A stretch of DNA of 64,000 nt from Pantoea nemavictus (GTDB taxonomy: Bacteria > Pseudomonadota > Gammaproteobacteria > Enterobacterales > Enterobacteriaceae): the NCBI RefSeq assembly GCF_037479095.1, contig NZ_JBBGZW010000001.1, forward strand, positions 496,001 through 560,000, given 5' to 3'. The position numbers were made by a program, and so were the translations under genes. Below the pieces are notes generated by a model. That model made no database searches. It had not been told where the DNA came from and worked only from the letters and a program-made list of their open reading frames with translations. Of this stretch, positions 13,521 to 22,327 are shown piece by piece. Each line of letters begins with the position of its first letter. The stretch's first letter is position 1.

Positions 13521-13934
13521 TTATCCACAATACCATTGTGGAAATGATTTGGCATAATCAGGGTCAAAAGGCCCTTCCTTAACCTCAAGCATTAACGCGC
13601 GATCCGAGATACACTCGACGCTATGAATATCCCCTGGATGGAATTCAACTAAACTAATACCCGTTTTGGGGCCGGCAATAAACGACTTCAATATTCCGCC
13701 ATTCGAATCATATAAAGTTATCTCCAGCTCCCCTTCTAACACACTGAATAACTCCCATTGATGGGGTAATTCGTGGTAGTGCGGCTCGACATAGCTTCCT
13801 TTAACAAGAGCAATGAGTAATTTTTGCACCTTGTCATTATGAGAATGATGGAGAAGGAGATGGGAACGTTTTCTTTCAGACTTCAATGCATTATCGAATA
13901 CAGTACTAATTGTGGCATCATCAAAGATTTTCAT
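13521..13934 (-). CDS. wbuC: WbuC family cupin-fold protein
   Basis: A 137-residue small cupin-fold metalloprotein. The likely metal ligands are in VEPHYHELPHQWE and in the later LVEFHPGDIHSVE. WbuC follows wbuB in FucNAc-containing O-antigen clusters such as E. coli O26. I know of no established biochemical role. Its start overlaps the end of wbuB by 14 bases, so it is the last gene of the fnlABC-wbuB-wbuC block. About 160 bases of intergenic DNA separate it from gnd, with no obvious terminator. Confidence 0.85.
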   Translation of the reverse strand: MKIFDDATISTVFDNALKSERKRSHLLLHHSHNDKVQKLLIALVKGSYVEPHYHELPHQWELFSVLEGELEITLYDSNGGILKSFIAGPKTGISLVEFHPGDIHSVECISDRALMLEVKEGPFDPDYAKSFPQWYCG

Positions 13935-15135
13935 TGTTCATCTCTAAACTATGTTCAATTATATCTGCAGCAGAAGAAACCGAAAACTGTTCATTTAAAA
14001 GATTGAATGCCGCAATTCCTTTGCACTTGCGTAATTCAACATCTTCTAATAGTTTAACTGCCGACTGAAAAAGCAATTCATCTTCGCCATTTAGGTGAAT
14101 GAAACCCGCTTGAGCATCATTTACAACACTTTCCAAATCATTTCCTGCATTAATACTCCCGAGAATAGGCAAACTTTCGACCATATAACCTAGTAATTTA
14201 CCGGGAAAATTGAAAGCAGTATGATTAGCAGCAAGGGAAAACAATCCTACATCCACTTCAGAAAGAATAGATTTGAAAACAGATTGATTTACCGAAGGCA
14301 AGTAAGTGAAATTTTTAAGTGACCATTCCTTTGCGAGGTCATTGATTAAAGAAACTTCATCACCCTGCCCAAGATATAAAAAATATGCCTGCTCATATTT
14401 CTCCATGCTACGAGTTAAGCGCATTAAATTAGCCATATCTTGAGCATGACCAATATTACCGCCATAGAAAAAAATGACTTTATCAGTTAGGTCTAATGAC
14501 TGTCGAATTGAGACATAATCTTTAGATCGAGTTTTAAAAGGTGCGACTTCAGCCCAATTCCTGAGTATTTCACACCTGAGATTTGGGTTGATTTTATTAA
14601 AAAGCGTAAGATTGTTTTCTGACATTACGCCAATGCTATCAGCATTAGTGTATGACTTCATTTCAAAGTGACGGAAGTATTTTTCAATCAGAGAGCCACT
14701 TTTTATCATGCCCGCGTCGATTGCCCACTGAGGAAACATGTCGCGCAATACCAAATAAGACCTGCATAGACAACGTTGTTTGATTTTTTTGACCAAGCCA
14801 CCCCAAAACACAGATGGAGAATAATAAACAATTCCGTCGAAAGTATTGGCTTTAATCAGATGACGAACAGCTTTCCAAGCTCGAAGGGATAGTAGCGTTT
14901 CGTTTACACCACGAGTCAAATAGCTAACATCCTTAATCGGCCCATTTTTGAAACGCCAGACTGCCACGCCATCTAAAGAATCCATAACGAGATCTTCATG
15001 CTGCTCGGCTTTAGGGGTTATAACAGTGACATGGTGTCCGCGTTTAATAAATTCCAGAGCGAGCTCATGGAACATTTTTGCGCCGACACGAGTACTTTCA
15101 GGTAGATAATCATCGATGATTAAAGCCAAATTCAT
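13921..15135 (-). CDS. wbuB: Glycosyltransferase WbuB, probable L-FucNAc transferase
   Basis: A 404-residue GT4-type (GT-B fold) transferase. The N-terminal acceptor domain starts NLALIIDDYLPESTRVGAK. The C-terminal donor domain has FFYGGNIGHAQDM and the E-x7-E-like region FNFPGKLLGYMVESLPILGS. In E. coli O26 the orthologous position encodes the enzyme that adds L-FucNAc to GlcNAc-PP-undecaprenol. The position directly after fnlC supports the same job here. It starts in a TAATG overlap with fnlC. It acts at the cytoplasmic face of the inner membrane. Confidence 0.85.
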   Translation of the reverse strand: MNLALIIDDYLPESTRVGAKMFHELALEFIKRGHHVTVITPKAEQHEDLVMDSLDGVAVWRFKNGPIKDVSYLTRGVNETLLSLRAWKAVRHLIKANTFDGIVYYSPSVFWGGLVKKIKQRCLCRSYLVLRDMFPQWAIDAGMIKSGSLIEKYFRHFEMKSYTNADSIGVMSENNLTLFNKINPNLRCEILRNWAEVAPFKTRSKDYVSIRQSLDLTDKVIFFYGGNIGHAQDMANLMRLTRSMEKYEQAYFLYLGQGDEVSLINDLAKEWSLKNFTYLPSVNQSVFKSILSEVDVGLFSLAANHTAFNFPGKLLGYMVESLPILGSINAGNDLESVVNDAQAGFIHLNGEDELLFQSAVKLLEDVELRKCKGIAAFNLLNEQFSVSSAADIIEHSLEMNNENL

Positions 15136-16265
15136 TAATATTTTTTCCAGACAACTCGCTTTATGTAATCCGTATAGGAGTGAACAATTCGCACAATCTT
15201 ATCTGATACATTTGGCATACTGTAATCATTAACTTGCCGAAGCAGCCTCTCCTCACCACGGGGCTGAGTTTCTAATACCGCGAGAGCTTGTAAAACACGA
15301 TCAGTTTCGAGTCCAACCATCATTACTGATGCTTCCTCAAAACCTTCTGGACGCTCATGAGCTTCGCGAATATTGAGTGCAGGGAAGTTCATAATAGATG
15401 ACTCTTCCGTAATTGTTCCACTATCTGAAAGTACTGCTCGAGCATTTTTTTGCAAATGATTGTAATCATGAAAACCTAATGGTTTTAACAATTGGATGTT
15501 TTCATGGAATAAAATACCATTTTGCTCAATACGATTCCGGGTTCGAGGGTGCGTAGAAACGATTACCGGTAATTGATATTTCTCCGCAATGGTATTAAGA
15601 ATGTCTGCTAGCTTAACCAATTGTCCAGGGGCATCAACATTTTCTTCACGATGAGCACTAACGACAAAAAAATCGTTTTTCTTTAAACCAAGACGATTAA
15701 GTACATCAGAACCATCTATTTGTGGCATGTAATGATTCAACACTTCAAACATCGGGCTGCCAGTCTTAATGATACGATCGGCAGGTAATCCCTCTGCGAG
15801 GAGGTATTCTCTGGCAATGTCACTATACGTTAAATTCACATCTGCCGTGTGATCAACTATTCGACGATTAGTCTCTTCGGGGACGCGCTGATCGAAACAT
15901 CTATTACCCGCTTCCATGTGAAAAATAGGAATTTTACGACGTTTCGCAGCGATAGCTGAAATACATGAGTTTGTATCGCCTAAAACCAGCATAGCTTCAG
16001 GTTCAACTTCAGCAAAAACCTCATCGATTTTAATAATAACCTGCCCAATAGTTTCAGCTGCGTTTTTACCCGCAGCATTAAGAAAGTAATCAGGTTTTCT
16101 GACATTCAGATCATTGAAAAAAACCTCATTTAATTCATAATCGTAATTTTGTCCAGTATGGACTAAAATATGATCACAATATAAATCTAGCTTTGCAAGA
16201 ACGCGGGAAAGTCGAATAATTTCCGGTCGAGTCCCTACTACTGAGACTATTTTTAATTTTTTCAT
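15135..16265 (-). CDS. fnlC: UDP-N-acetyl sugar 2-epimerase, last step to UDP-L-FucNAc
   Basis: A 376-residue member of the WecB/UDP-GlcNAc 2-epimerase fold (WbjD/FnlC). Motifs are VGTRPEIIRLSRVL at the N-terminus, FHMEAGNRCFDQRVPEETNR in the middle, and LSDSGTITEESSIM for diphosphate binding. It epimerises UDP-L-PneNAc at C2 to give UDP-L-FucNAc. It follows fnlB by 9 bases and overlaps wbuB by one base, the conserved order fnlA-fnlB-fnlC-wbuB-wbuC. Confidence 0.92.
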   Translation of the reverse strand: MKKLKIVSVVGTRPEIIRLSRVLAKLDLYCDHILVHTGQNYDYELNEVFFNDLNVRKPDYFLNAAGKNAAETIGQVIIKIDEVFAEVEPEAMLVLGDTNSCISAIAAKRRKIPIFHMEAGNRCFDQRVPEETNRRIVDHTADVNLTYSDIAREYLLAEGLPADRIIKTGSPMFEVLNHYMPQIDGSDVLNRLGLKKNDFFVVSAHREENVDAPGQLVKLADILNTIAEKYQLPVIVSTHPRTRNRIEQNGILFHENIQLLKPLGFHDYNHLQKNARAVLSDSGTITEESSIMNFPALNIREAHERPEGFEEASVMMVGLETDRVLQALAVLETQPRGEERLLRQVNDYSMPNVSDKIVRIVHSYTDYIKRVVWKKY

Positions 16266-16274
16266 TGAGAGCTC

Positions 16275-17396
16275 TTATAACTTAGAGGCGAACGTGTCAG
16301 GATTTTCAGAATCAAAATTTTCATTAGCCCATACAATCGCGATTAACTCTTCCTTACCGATGTTCGTCACGTCATGAGACCAACCGGGTATAGTCTCCAC
16401 AATTGTTGCATGGGCGCTATTCGTAGTTAATTCGTAAAATTCATTTGTGATTAAATGGCGGAACCTGAATTTAGCTTCCCCCTGAATAACTAAAAACTTT
16501 TCAGTCTTACAATGATGATAATGGCCACCTCGCGTAACACCTGGGTGTGCAGTGAAATATGAAACCTGGCCAGAGTCTACTGTTTTGATTACTTCTACAA
16601 AACGACCACGTGGGTCTTTATGTTCTTTAATAGAATATGAGAATTCATCGACTGGAAGGTAGCTAACATAAGTGGAATACAATGCCCTTAGAAAGCCAGT
16701 TCCCACAGGCTCTGTAACCAATGTTTCACGACTTCTTTTGAAATTTACAATGGTTTCTGCAAGTTGACCGACGGTTGTTAAATATGCAGTCTCAACTTCC
16801 AGAAAGCCACATTCGCTGACTTTTCCGTTCATAGCCAAAAGAAATGTTGAAATCACATCATCTATATATACCAACCTTAGCAAATGATTTACATTGTCAA
16901 TTTGCAACGGAATATTATTGGCGATGTTATAGCAAAATGTCGCAACAACGGAATTATAATTAGGTTTAGCCCATTTACCAAAAACACCTGGCAAACGACA
17001 AATATAAACGGGAATGTTAAAATCTGTTCTAAGTTGCAATAGTATTTTTTCGGCATCGTGTTTAGAACATCCATATGGCGTATTTGCTTCTGCATGTATT
17101 GAAGAAGAAAATAACACAGGGATTTTACGCCCTGTTTTGCTGGCAATATCCGCGATGCAGGAAGATAAATATTGAGTTAGTTCAATATTTCCGATAACAA
17201 ATTCTTCAGGATTTAGCGGGCGATTAATGCCCGCAAGATGAAAAACAAAGTCTACGTCATGTAAGAGTGCTGATAATTCTTGCTTATTCTGCTTGCGACT
17301 AAAGGTGACGAAGGTAACTTGCTGAATTTCAGCCAGACGTTGAGTGAGATTCTTCCCTATAAAGCCATCAGAACCAGTGATCAGGACTTTCACCAC
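16275..17396 (-). CDS. fnlB: UDP-4-keto-sugar reductase of the FucNAc pathway
   Basis: A 373-residue bifunctional protein (WbjC/FnlB). Residues 1-250 are a short-chain dehydrogenase with VLITGSDGFIGKNL and a Tyr-x3-Lys pair in NTPYGCSKHDAEK. Residues 260-370 form a cupin-like epimerase domain with GGHYHHCKTEKFLVIQGE. The protein makes UDP-L-PneNAc from the FnlA product. The start is GTG, directly after the fnlA stop, with a strong GGAGGA overlapping the end of fnlA. Confidence 0.92.
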   Translation of the reverse strand: MVKVLITGSDGFIGKNLTQRLAEIQQVTFVTFSRKQNKQELSALLHDVDFVFHLAGINRPLNPEEFVIGNIELTQYLSSCIADIASKTGRKIPVLFSSSIHAEANTPYGCSKHDAEKILLQLRTDFNIPVYICRLPGVFGKWAKPNYNSVVATFCYNIANNIPLQIDNVNHLLRLVYIDDVISTFLLAMNGKVSECGFLEVETAYLTTVGQLAETIVNFKRSRETLVTEPVGTGFLRALYSTYVSYLPVDEFSYSIKEHKDPRGRFVEVIKTVDSGQVSYFTAHPGVTRGGHYHHCKTEKFLVIQGEAKFRFRHLITNEFYELTTNSAHATIVETIPGWSHDVTNIGKEELIAIVWANENFDSENPDTFASKL

Positions 17397-18440
17397 TTAT
17401 TCCTCCGGATCTGCATATTCACCAAGAGAAATTTTTTGCATGAATTCTAATTTCATTAGCAAGTTAGTCATACCTTCAACATCCAGCCGCTGAGTATTAT
17501 GAGAATTGTACTCTTCTCCACATAAAGCTTCAGTCATTTTCTGCTCGCCTTCTTCGACGAATTTTGCATAGTTTAAATCTCGCGTATCAGCAGGAACGCG
17601 GAAATAATCGCCCATATCTTCAGCACAAGCGCGCTCTTCTTTACCTAATAGAGACTCGAATAGCTTTTCGCCATGCCGGGAGCCTATAATACTCACTGGA
17701 TGCTCAGGCTTTTTCATTAAATTCAGAATGGCTTTAGTAAGAATTTCAACTGTGGCAGCAGGAGCTTTTTGCACAAAAATATCCCCATTATTACCGTGTT
17801 CAAATGCATAAAGGACCAGGTCTACAGCATCAGCTAACGTCATCATGAAGCGAGTCATACTTGGTTCGGTAATGGTGATTGTTTTACCTTGCTGAACCTG
17901 TTGTACAAATAATGGGATAACAGAACCTCTTGAAGCCATCACATTACCATAACGAGTGCCACAAATTACTGTACCTGTTCCTTCCAGGTTGCGACTAGCA
18001 GCAACCATCACTTTTTCCATCATAGCCTTACTAATACCCATCGCATTGATTGGATAAACAGCTTTATCTGTACTAAGGCATACAACGCGTTTAACGCCGG
18101 CTGATATTGCACAATTAAGTACATTTTCCGTGCCTAATACATTTGTACGTACAGCTTGCATTGGATGAAATTCGCATGAAGGTACTTGTTTCAACGCCGC
18201 AGCGTGAAATACATAGTCAACGCCTCTCATCGCAGCGGCAATACTCTTTTCATCACGAACATCGCCTAAATAGAACTTAAGCTTGCTACTGTTGTATTTT
18301 TTTCGCATGTCATCTTGTTTTTTTTCATCGCGACTAAAAATACGTACTTCGCCAATATCCGAATTAAGGAAGCGTTTGAGAACTGCGTTGCCGAATGAAC
18401 CGGTGCCACCAGTAATTAACAGCACTTTATTTTTAAACAT
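17397..18440 (-). CDS. fnlA: UDP-GlcNAc 5-inverting 4,6-dehydratase
   Basis: A 347-residue extended short-chain dehydrogenase (WbjB/FnlA). TGGTGSFGNAVLKRFL binds NADP. STDKAVYPINAMGISKAMME holds the active-site Asp/Lys region where the usual Tyr is Met, as in PseB/FlaA1-type 5-inverting dehydratases. It converts UDP-GlcNAc to UDP-2-acetamido-2,6-dideoxy-L-arabino-hexos-4-ulose and then epimerises C3 for the FucNAc route. That first product is also what PseC uses. Because no pseB lies in this cluster, FnlA may supply both branches (inference). It follows wzy by 18 bases. Confidence 0.92.
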   Translation of the reverse strand: MFKNKVLLITGGTGSFGNAVLKRFLNSDIGEVRIFSRDEKKQDDMRKKYNSSKLKFYLGDVRDEKSIAAAMRGVDYVFHAAALKQVPSCEFHPMQAVRTNVLGTENVLNCAISAGVKRVVCLSTDKAVYPINAMGISKAMMEKVMVAASRNLEGTGTVICGTRYGNVMASRGSVIPLFVQQVQQGKTITITEPSMTRFMMTLADAVDLVLYAFEHGNNGDIFVQKAPAATVEILTKAILNLMKKPEHPVSIIGSRHGEKLFESLLGKEERACAEDMGDYFRVPADTRDLNYAKFVEEGEQKMTEALCGEEYNSHNTQRLDVEGMTNLLMKLEFMQKISLGEYADPEE

Positions 18441-18458
18441 GTAAACTCCAAACAGTAA

Positions 18459-19577
18459 TTATGAAAAAATTAAATTTGATTTTCTGGGGCTAGTTTTTAG
18501 CAAAAATGAGAGACCTACAACTAACCAATAAATATAACCTAGAGGCCATAGCCTAGGAATGTTAGTAGTCAACATCATCAAAAACAACATCAAATGACAT
18601 ATTAATAACACTTTATTCTTAGCTTTAATACATTTGACTACGGCAATGAATTGGACAAAAATAAAAAACACAAGCATCAAGATTCCAGAAAACAGCAGGA
18701 TATCCAAATATGCATTATCTACCAGTGATGTATTATATACACCAAAAAGGATACCTTTTAGGTCTTGACCATAAGTAGTAAATAAATCTGTTATAGTTTG
18801 ATATCTTATATATGCACTTTCCAAAGTGAATTCTCTAATGCTCGTATTTAAGGATATAACTTGTTGGTAAAATACAAACGCCATTCCTAATATTGCGCAT
18901 GTTATAAATATAGCAACTCTATGAATTGCCGAAACTGAGAAAAATAATCCTATGATATAAACTAGCAAAGCAGTTTTGGAACCACTGAGAAGAATAACAA
19001 AAATGCACAGTAAAAGAGAAACAATCCGATGCGTTTTTTTTGGCTCGATAATATAGAAAATGATAGACAATAACGAAGCTACCAAACCAGTGTTATTTGG
19101 GTTCATAAAAGGTCCCGTAGCTCTAAATCCTGATCGCGAGTATATATCCCCAAAAGTATTATAATACACTTCGAAAAAAGAAAATAATAGTGTAGATAAT
19201 ATCAACACCCAATAAAAAAAACAAAAATCCTTTAATGTTATTTTGAAATTATTTTCGCCGCCGGCGACAATAAAAGTTAAAAAAGGGAAAAATAATTGAA
19301 AAAGAAGTAGATTTTGCTCTGAAACCCAAACCATACCTATTAAATTGGTAACAATTAAAAACATAAAAAGAACTAAATACCATGATAAGTATTTTTTTAA
19401 ATTTGGAAGAGATGCACATGAAATTAGAATTATTGGAATAAAAACTAAATATTTTATATACTGAATCCATCCACCAACACCACCCATTAGATAATGCTGA
19501 CTGGGAAAAAAATAATATAAGGCTCCATTTAAAAAGAAAATATATGTTAGCAGAATAATCATTCTACGCTTATACAT
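18459..19577 (-). CDS. wzy: O-antigen polymerase Wzy (predicted)
   Basis: A 372-residue, very hydrophobic and AT-rich protein with about ten predicted membrane segments and a larger extracytoplasmic loop around residues 220-280 (YIRYQTITDLFTTYGQDL). Family assignment rests on topology, length and position in the cluster, since Wzy sequences are poorly conserved. It would join O-units on the periplasmic side of the inner membrane. It is the only Wzy-like gene seen in the window. Its start overlaps the preceding transferase gene by 8 bases. Confidence 0.8.
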   Translation of the reverse strand: MYKRRMIILLTYIFFLNGALYYFFPSQHYLMGGVGGWIQYIKYLVFIPIILISCASLPNLKKYLSWYLVLFMFLIVTNLIGMVWVSEQNLLLFQLFFPFLTFIVAGGENNFKITLKDFCFFYWVLILSTLLFSFFEVYYNTFGDIYSRSGFRATGPFMNPNNTGLVASLLSIIFYIIEPKKTHRIVSLLLCIFVILLSGSKTALLVYIIGLFFSVSAIHRVAIFITCAILGMAFVFYQQVISLNTSIREFTLESAYIRYQTITDLFTTYGQDLKGILFGVYNTSLVDNAYLDILLFSGILMLVFFIFVQFIAVVKCIKAKNKVLLICHLMLFLMMLTTNIPRLWPLGYIYWLVVGLSFLLKTSPRKSNLIFS

Positions 19578-20742
19578 TCAGTTCACCTTTGATCAAGTCT
19601 AATCTAGCCTTATTTTTTAACTCTGAATCCAAATTAAAAAATGTGGGCTTACTTGAAAAGTGGGCATTAAAATCCTCAAATTTAAAAGAGTATTTCTCAT
19701 TGGGGAATTCATTATTTTGTGTTTCAATAAAATATACGGGTTTACCTTTTAATAAAAAATCAAGTGAAGATGTTGAATTCTTAGTAAAAAGACAGTCAAA
19801 TTCACTTGATAAATTTTCCATAAAATCATTCGTTATATTGAGCTGTGGCCAGTAAAGTCTTAACCATAGTTTCAAGATAAATGTTAATTTAGTCGCAGGG
19901 TGTAATTTAATTTCAACATTGCATTTGATATCGCACTTCTCAAGTATTTTTTTAGCACTTAAGATAACAGTAAAAATTTCTTTATGAAAAAAAGATGGTG
20001 CAATAAGAACATTAACAAATTTTTTATTACTGCACAAAAACACTTCACTTTTATTCGTTGAATCTGTTGTATACCGCCCCTTAGTTAACACTTTACATTT
20101 TGCTATTTTTCCATAAAGAATATCAACATTGTTCCCCCAGGCCCAAAATTGCTTCGCATTAACTGGGAAATAATATTTAGGGGAAAGAATTAAACCATGC
20201 TGAACCACAATTGTTTCAGTTCTAGATTTTTCCTCCAACGCACTAATTAATATAGCTATATCTACAGGTTGATCATTGAAACATAAAAATGTGTTCATGT
20301 TTGTAAAATGTTTATCAACGCAAAAATCCACAGCCTTATACAATTCTAAAATCATAATATTTAGCCATCTTCTTTTTGTAGAAAAAAAAGCAGCAAAAGC
20401 TATAAAGAACAGCTTAGATATCAATGGCACTGAATTGATAATGGTTTTGAGACTTAGTTTCGTAGCTTCTTCAAATTGTAGTAATGTATGCTCACCTAAC
20501 TCTCTAATAATTTTATCATTATAAAATTCATATAATCTTGCTTGATTTTTACCTTTCACTAGTACCATTTTCCCTACAAAGCGGCACTTGCATCTATTAA
20601 GATGAATATACTTTAATATAGTGATAAATAGCTTTAAAATTATTAGTATTTTCTTTTTCCCACGAGATGATTTATAAATATATCTACCACCTTCCCGTGT
20701 TACGTCTTTTATTTTTAATATGGGGTTAATTATCTTTTTCAT
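19570..20742 (-). CDS. Putative HP/S-motif glycosyltransferase, candidate pseudaminic acid transferase
   Basis: A 390-residue basic protein with no clear GT2 or GT4 signature. Visible are VVQHGLILSPKYYFP near residue 190, VEIKLHPATKL near 290, and FTKNSTSSLDFLLKGKPVYF near 330. A KLHP element followed by an S/T-rich element is the pattern of CMP-sugar-using GT-B enzymes such as bacterial sialyl- and polysialyltransferases and KpsS-like proteins. It overlaps the pseI stop (ATGA) and precedes wzy, so it sits in the CMP-Pse block. The inferred role is transfer of Pse from CMP-Pse to the O-unit. Base composition is very AT-rich. Family membership is not certain. Confidence 0.6.
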   Translation of the reverse strand: MKKIINPILKIKDVTREGGRYIYKSSRGKKKILIILKLFITILKYIHLNRCKCRFVGKMVLVKGKNQARLYEFYNDKIIRELGEHTLLQFEEATKLSLKTIINSVPLISKLFFIAFAAFFSTKRRWLNIMILELYKAVDFCVDKHFTNMNTFLCFNDQPVDIAILISALEEKSRTETIVVQHGLILSPKYYFPVNAKQFWAWGNNVDILYGKIAKCKVLTKGRYTTDSTNKSEVFLCSNKKFVNVLIAPSFFHKEIFTVILSAKKILEKCDIKCNVEIKLHPATKLTFILKLWLRLYWPQLNITNDFMENLSSEFDCLFTKNSTSSLDFLLKGKPVYFIETQNNEFPNEKYSFKFEDFNAHFSSKPTFFNLDSELKNKARLDLIKGELNV

Positions 20743-21800
20743 AAAAAATCAATATCTTCTTTTTTCACTGGTGAATTAACCTCAATTCTTTTATTGACTC
20801 TCTTTCCAATAATTTCATCTGCAAATTTAGGTGCCAAACCATATCCTGGTCTGACACTTCGAAATGAATCATTAGTTATAATCTCTCCTTTTTCTAAGGA
20901 CTTAATAAAATAAAGAGAACGTCGAAATTTAGCATTACCTTGCTCGCTTGATTTGCGTCCATAATTAACGGTACCTAAAGCTTCCCAGGCTGTTTGGGTC
21001 CCCTCACAGAGTTGTCTCATTTCTGCTGGCTCAAGTGAGAAACTATCATCTGGACCGCCGCCAGAGCGATCTAAAGTAAAGTGTTTTTCAATAATAGCTG
21101 CACCAAGTGCAACACTCGTTATAGCCGTCGTATTATCCAGAGTATGATCAGACAGCCCTGTGACTAAACCATGGCGGGTTATCATGTCCGAAATTGTCCG
21201 GAGATTATAATCTGCTGCTGGCGCAGGATAGCCACTAACACAATGAAGAATAGCAAGTTCTTTACAACCACCTGAACGAGCAGCTTCAATAGCGTCTTCA
21301 ATTTCTTCGGCATCAGCCATGCCTGTAGAAATTATCATTGGCTTACCAGTACCTGCAACGTAGCGGATTAGCGGAAGGTCTATAGCTTCAAATGAGGCAA
21401 TTTTATAGGCTGGAGCATTTAGGTCTTCAAGTAAATCAACAGCAGTTTTATCAAATGGTGAACTAAATATAGTAATCCCTATCTCAGCCGCATAATCAAA
21501 CAGTATCTTATGCCATTCCCAAGGCATTGAAGCTTGCTGATATAGTTTATAAAGTGTTGTGCCATCCCATAATCCTCCTTTGATTTGAAAATCATCTTTA
21601 TCACTGTTTAATGTGATGGTATCGGCTGTATATGTTTGTAGTTTTATTGCATCAGCCCCAACATATTTAGCTTGTTTTATAAGTTCTAGCGCATTCTCAA
21701 TTCGTCCATTATGGTTAGCTGAAAGTTCAGCAATTACATATGGAGAATGCTGCAGGCCAATTTTACGACCTGCAATATTAATTAAAGGAGAATTATTCAT
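20739..21800 (-). CDS. pseI: Pseudaminic acid synthase
   Basis: A 353-residue NeuB-family enzyme that condenses 2,4-diacetamido-trideoxy-L-altrose with phosphoenolpyruvate. The TIM-barrel part has VIAELSANHNGRIENALELI, AIKLQTYTADTITL, STGMADAEEIEDA and IEKHFTLDRSGGGPDD. The last 60 residues form the SAF (antifreeze-like) domain. PseI is separated from NeuB by GGPDDSFSLEP-type residues and by its pse neighbours. It starts 2 bases after pseH and overlaps the following transferase by 4 bases. Confidence 0.93.
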   Translation of the reverse strand: MNNSPLINIAGRKIGLQHSPYVIAELSANHNGRIENALELIKQAKYVGADAIKLQTYTADTITLNSDKDDFQIKGGLWDGTTLYKLYQQASMPWEWHKILFDYAAEIGITIFSSPFDKTAVDLLEDLNAPAYKIASFEAIDLPLIRYVAGTGKPMIISTGMADAEEIEDAIEAARSGGCKELAILHCVSGYPAPAADYNLRTISDMITRHGLVTGLSDHTLDNTTAITSVALGAAIIEKHFTLDRSGGGPDDSFSLEPAEMRQLCEGTQTAWEALGTVNYGRKSSEQGNAKFRRSLYFIKSLEKGEIITNDSFRSVRPGYGLAPKFADEIIGKRVNKRIEVNSPVKKEDIDFL

Positions 21801-21802
21801 TA

Positions 21803-22327
21803 TCAGTTACCTTCATTGAGCCAATCATTTTTAATTAATCCGAAACACATAACATTGTGGTATTTTTCACCATCATAATAATGATCGCGTAAGATACCCT
21901 CTTGTTGAAAACAAAGTTTATTATGGAGATATAATGATCGATGATTGAATTCGATTACGCGCGCACTTATTTTGTATAGCCCTAATTCATTAAAAGCATA
22001 TTGCATAACAGCTTTACACATTTGGCCCCCAACGCCTCGCTGGGACGATGGATCAACGTAAAATCCCCACTCAGCAATGCCACCTTGATCAACCGAGAAT
22101 TGTGCAAAACCTCTCTTGATGTTATCACTTTCAAACATCAATAAGTGTTTATTATCATTGTCTTTAACTCTTTCAAACCATGACTCGTGATCTTGTAATG
22201 AAATAACATTGCTATTAAACATAAATTTTCTTACGAAATCATTATTACGCCACTGCAAAATAAGAGATAAGTCTTCTTGCTGCAGCTTTCCAACTTTATT
22301 AGGAGGAAAAAAATTTATTTTACTCAT
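21803..22327 (-). CDS. pseH: GNAT N-acetyltransferase of the pseudaminic acid pathway
   Basis: A 174-residue GNAT-fold protein (SQRGVGGQMCKAVMQYAFNE carries the acetyl-CoA binding loop). PseH uses acetyl-CoA to acetylate the 4-amino group of the PseC product. The context supports this role, with pseG upstream in an ATGA overlap and pseI downstream. In Campylobacter and Helicobacter the enzyme has similar length. Confidence 0.88.
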   Translation of the reverse strand: MSKINFFPPNKVGKLQQEDLSLILQWRNNDFVRKFMFNSNVISLQDHESWFERVKDNDNKHLLMFESDNIKRGFAQFSVDQGGIAEWGFYVDPSSQRGVGGQMCKAVMQYAFNELGLYKISARVIEFNHRSLYLHNKLCFQQEGILRDHYYDGEKYHNVMCFGLIKNDWLNEGN

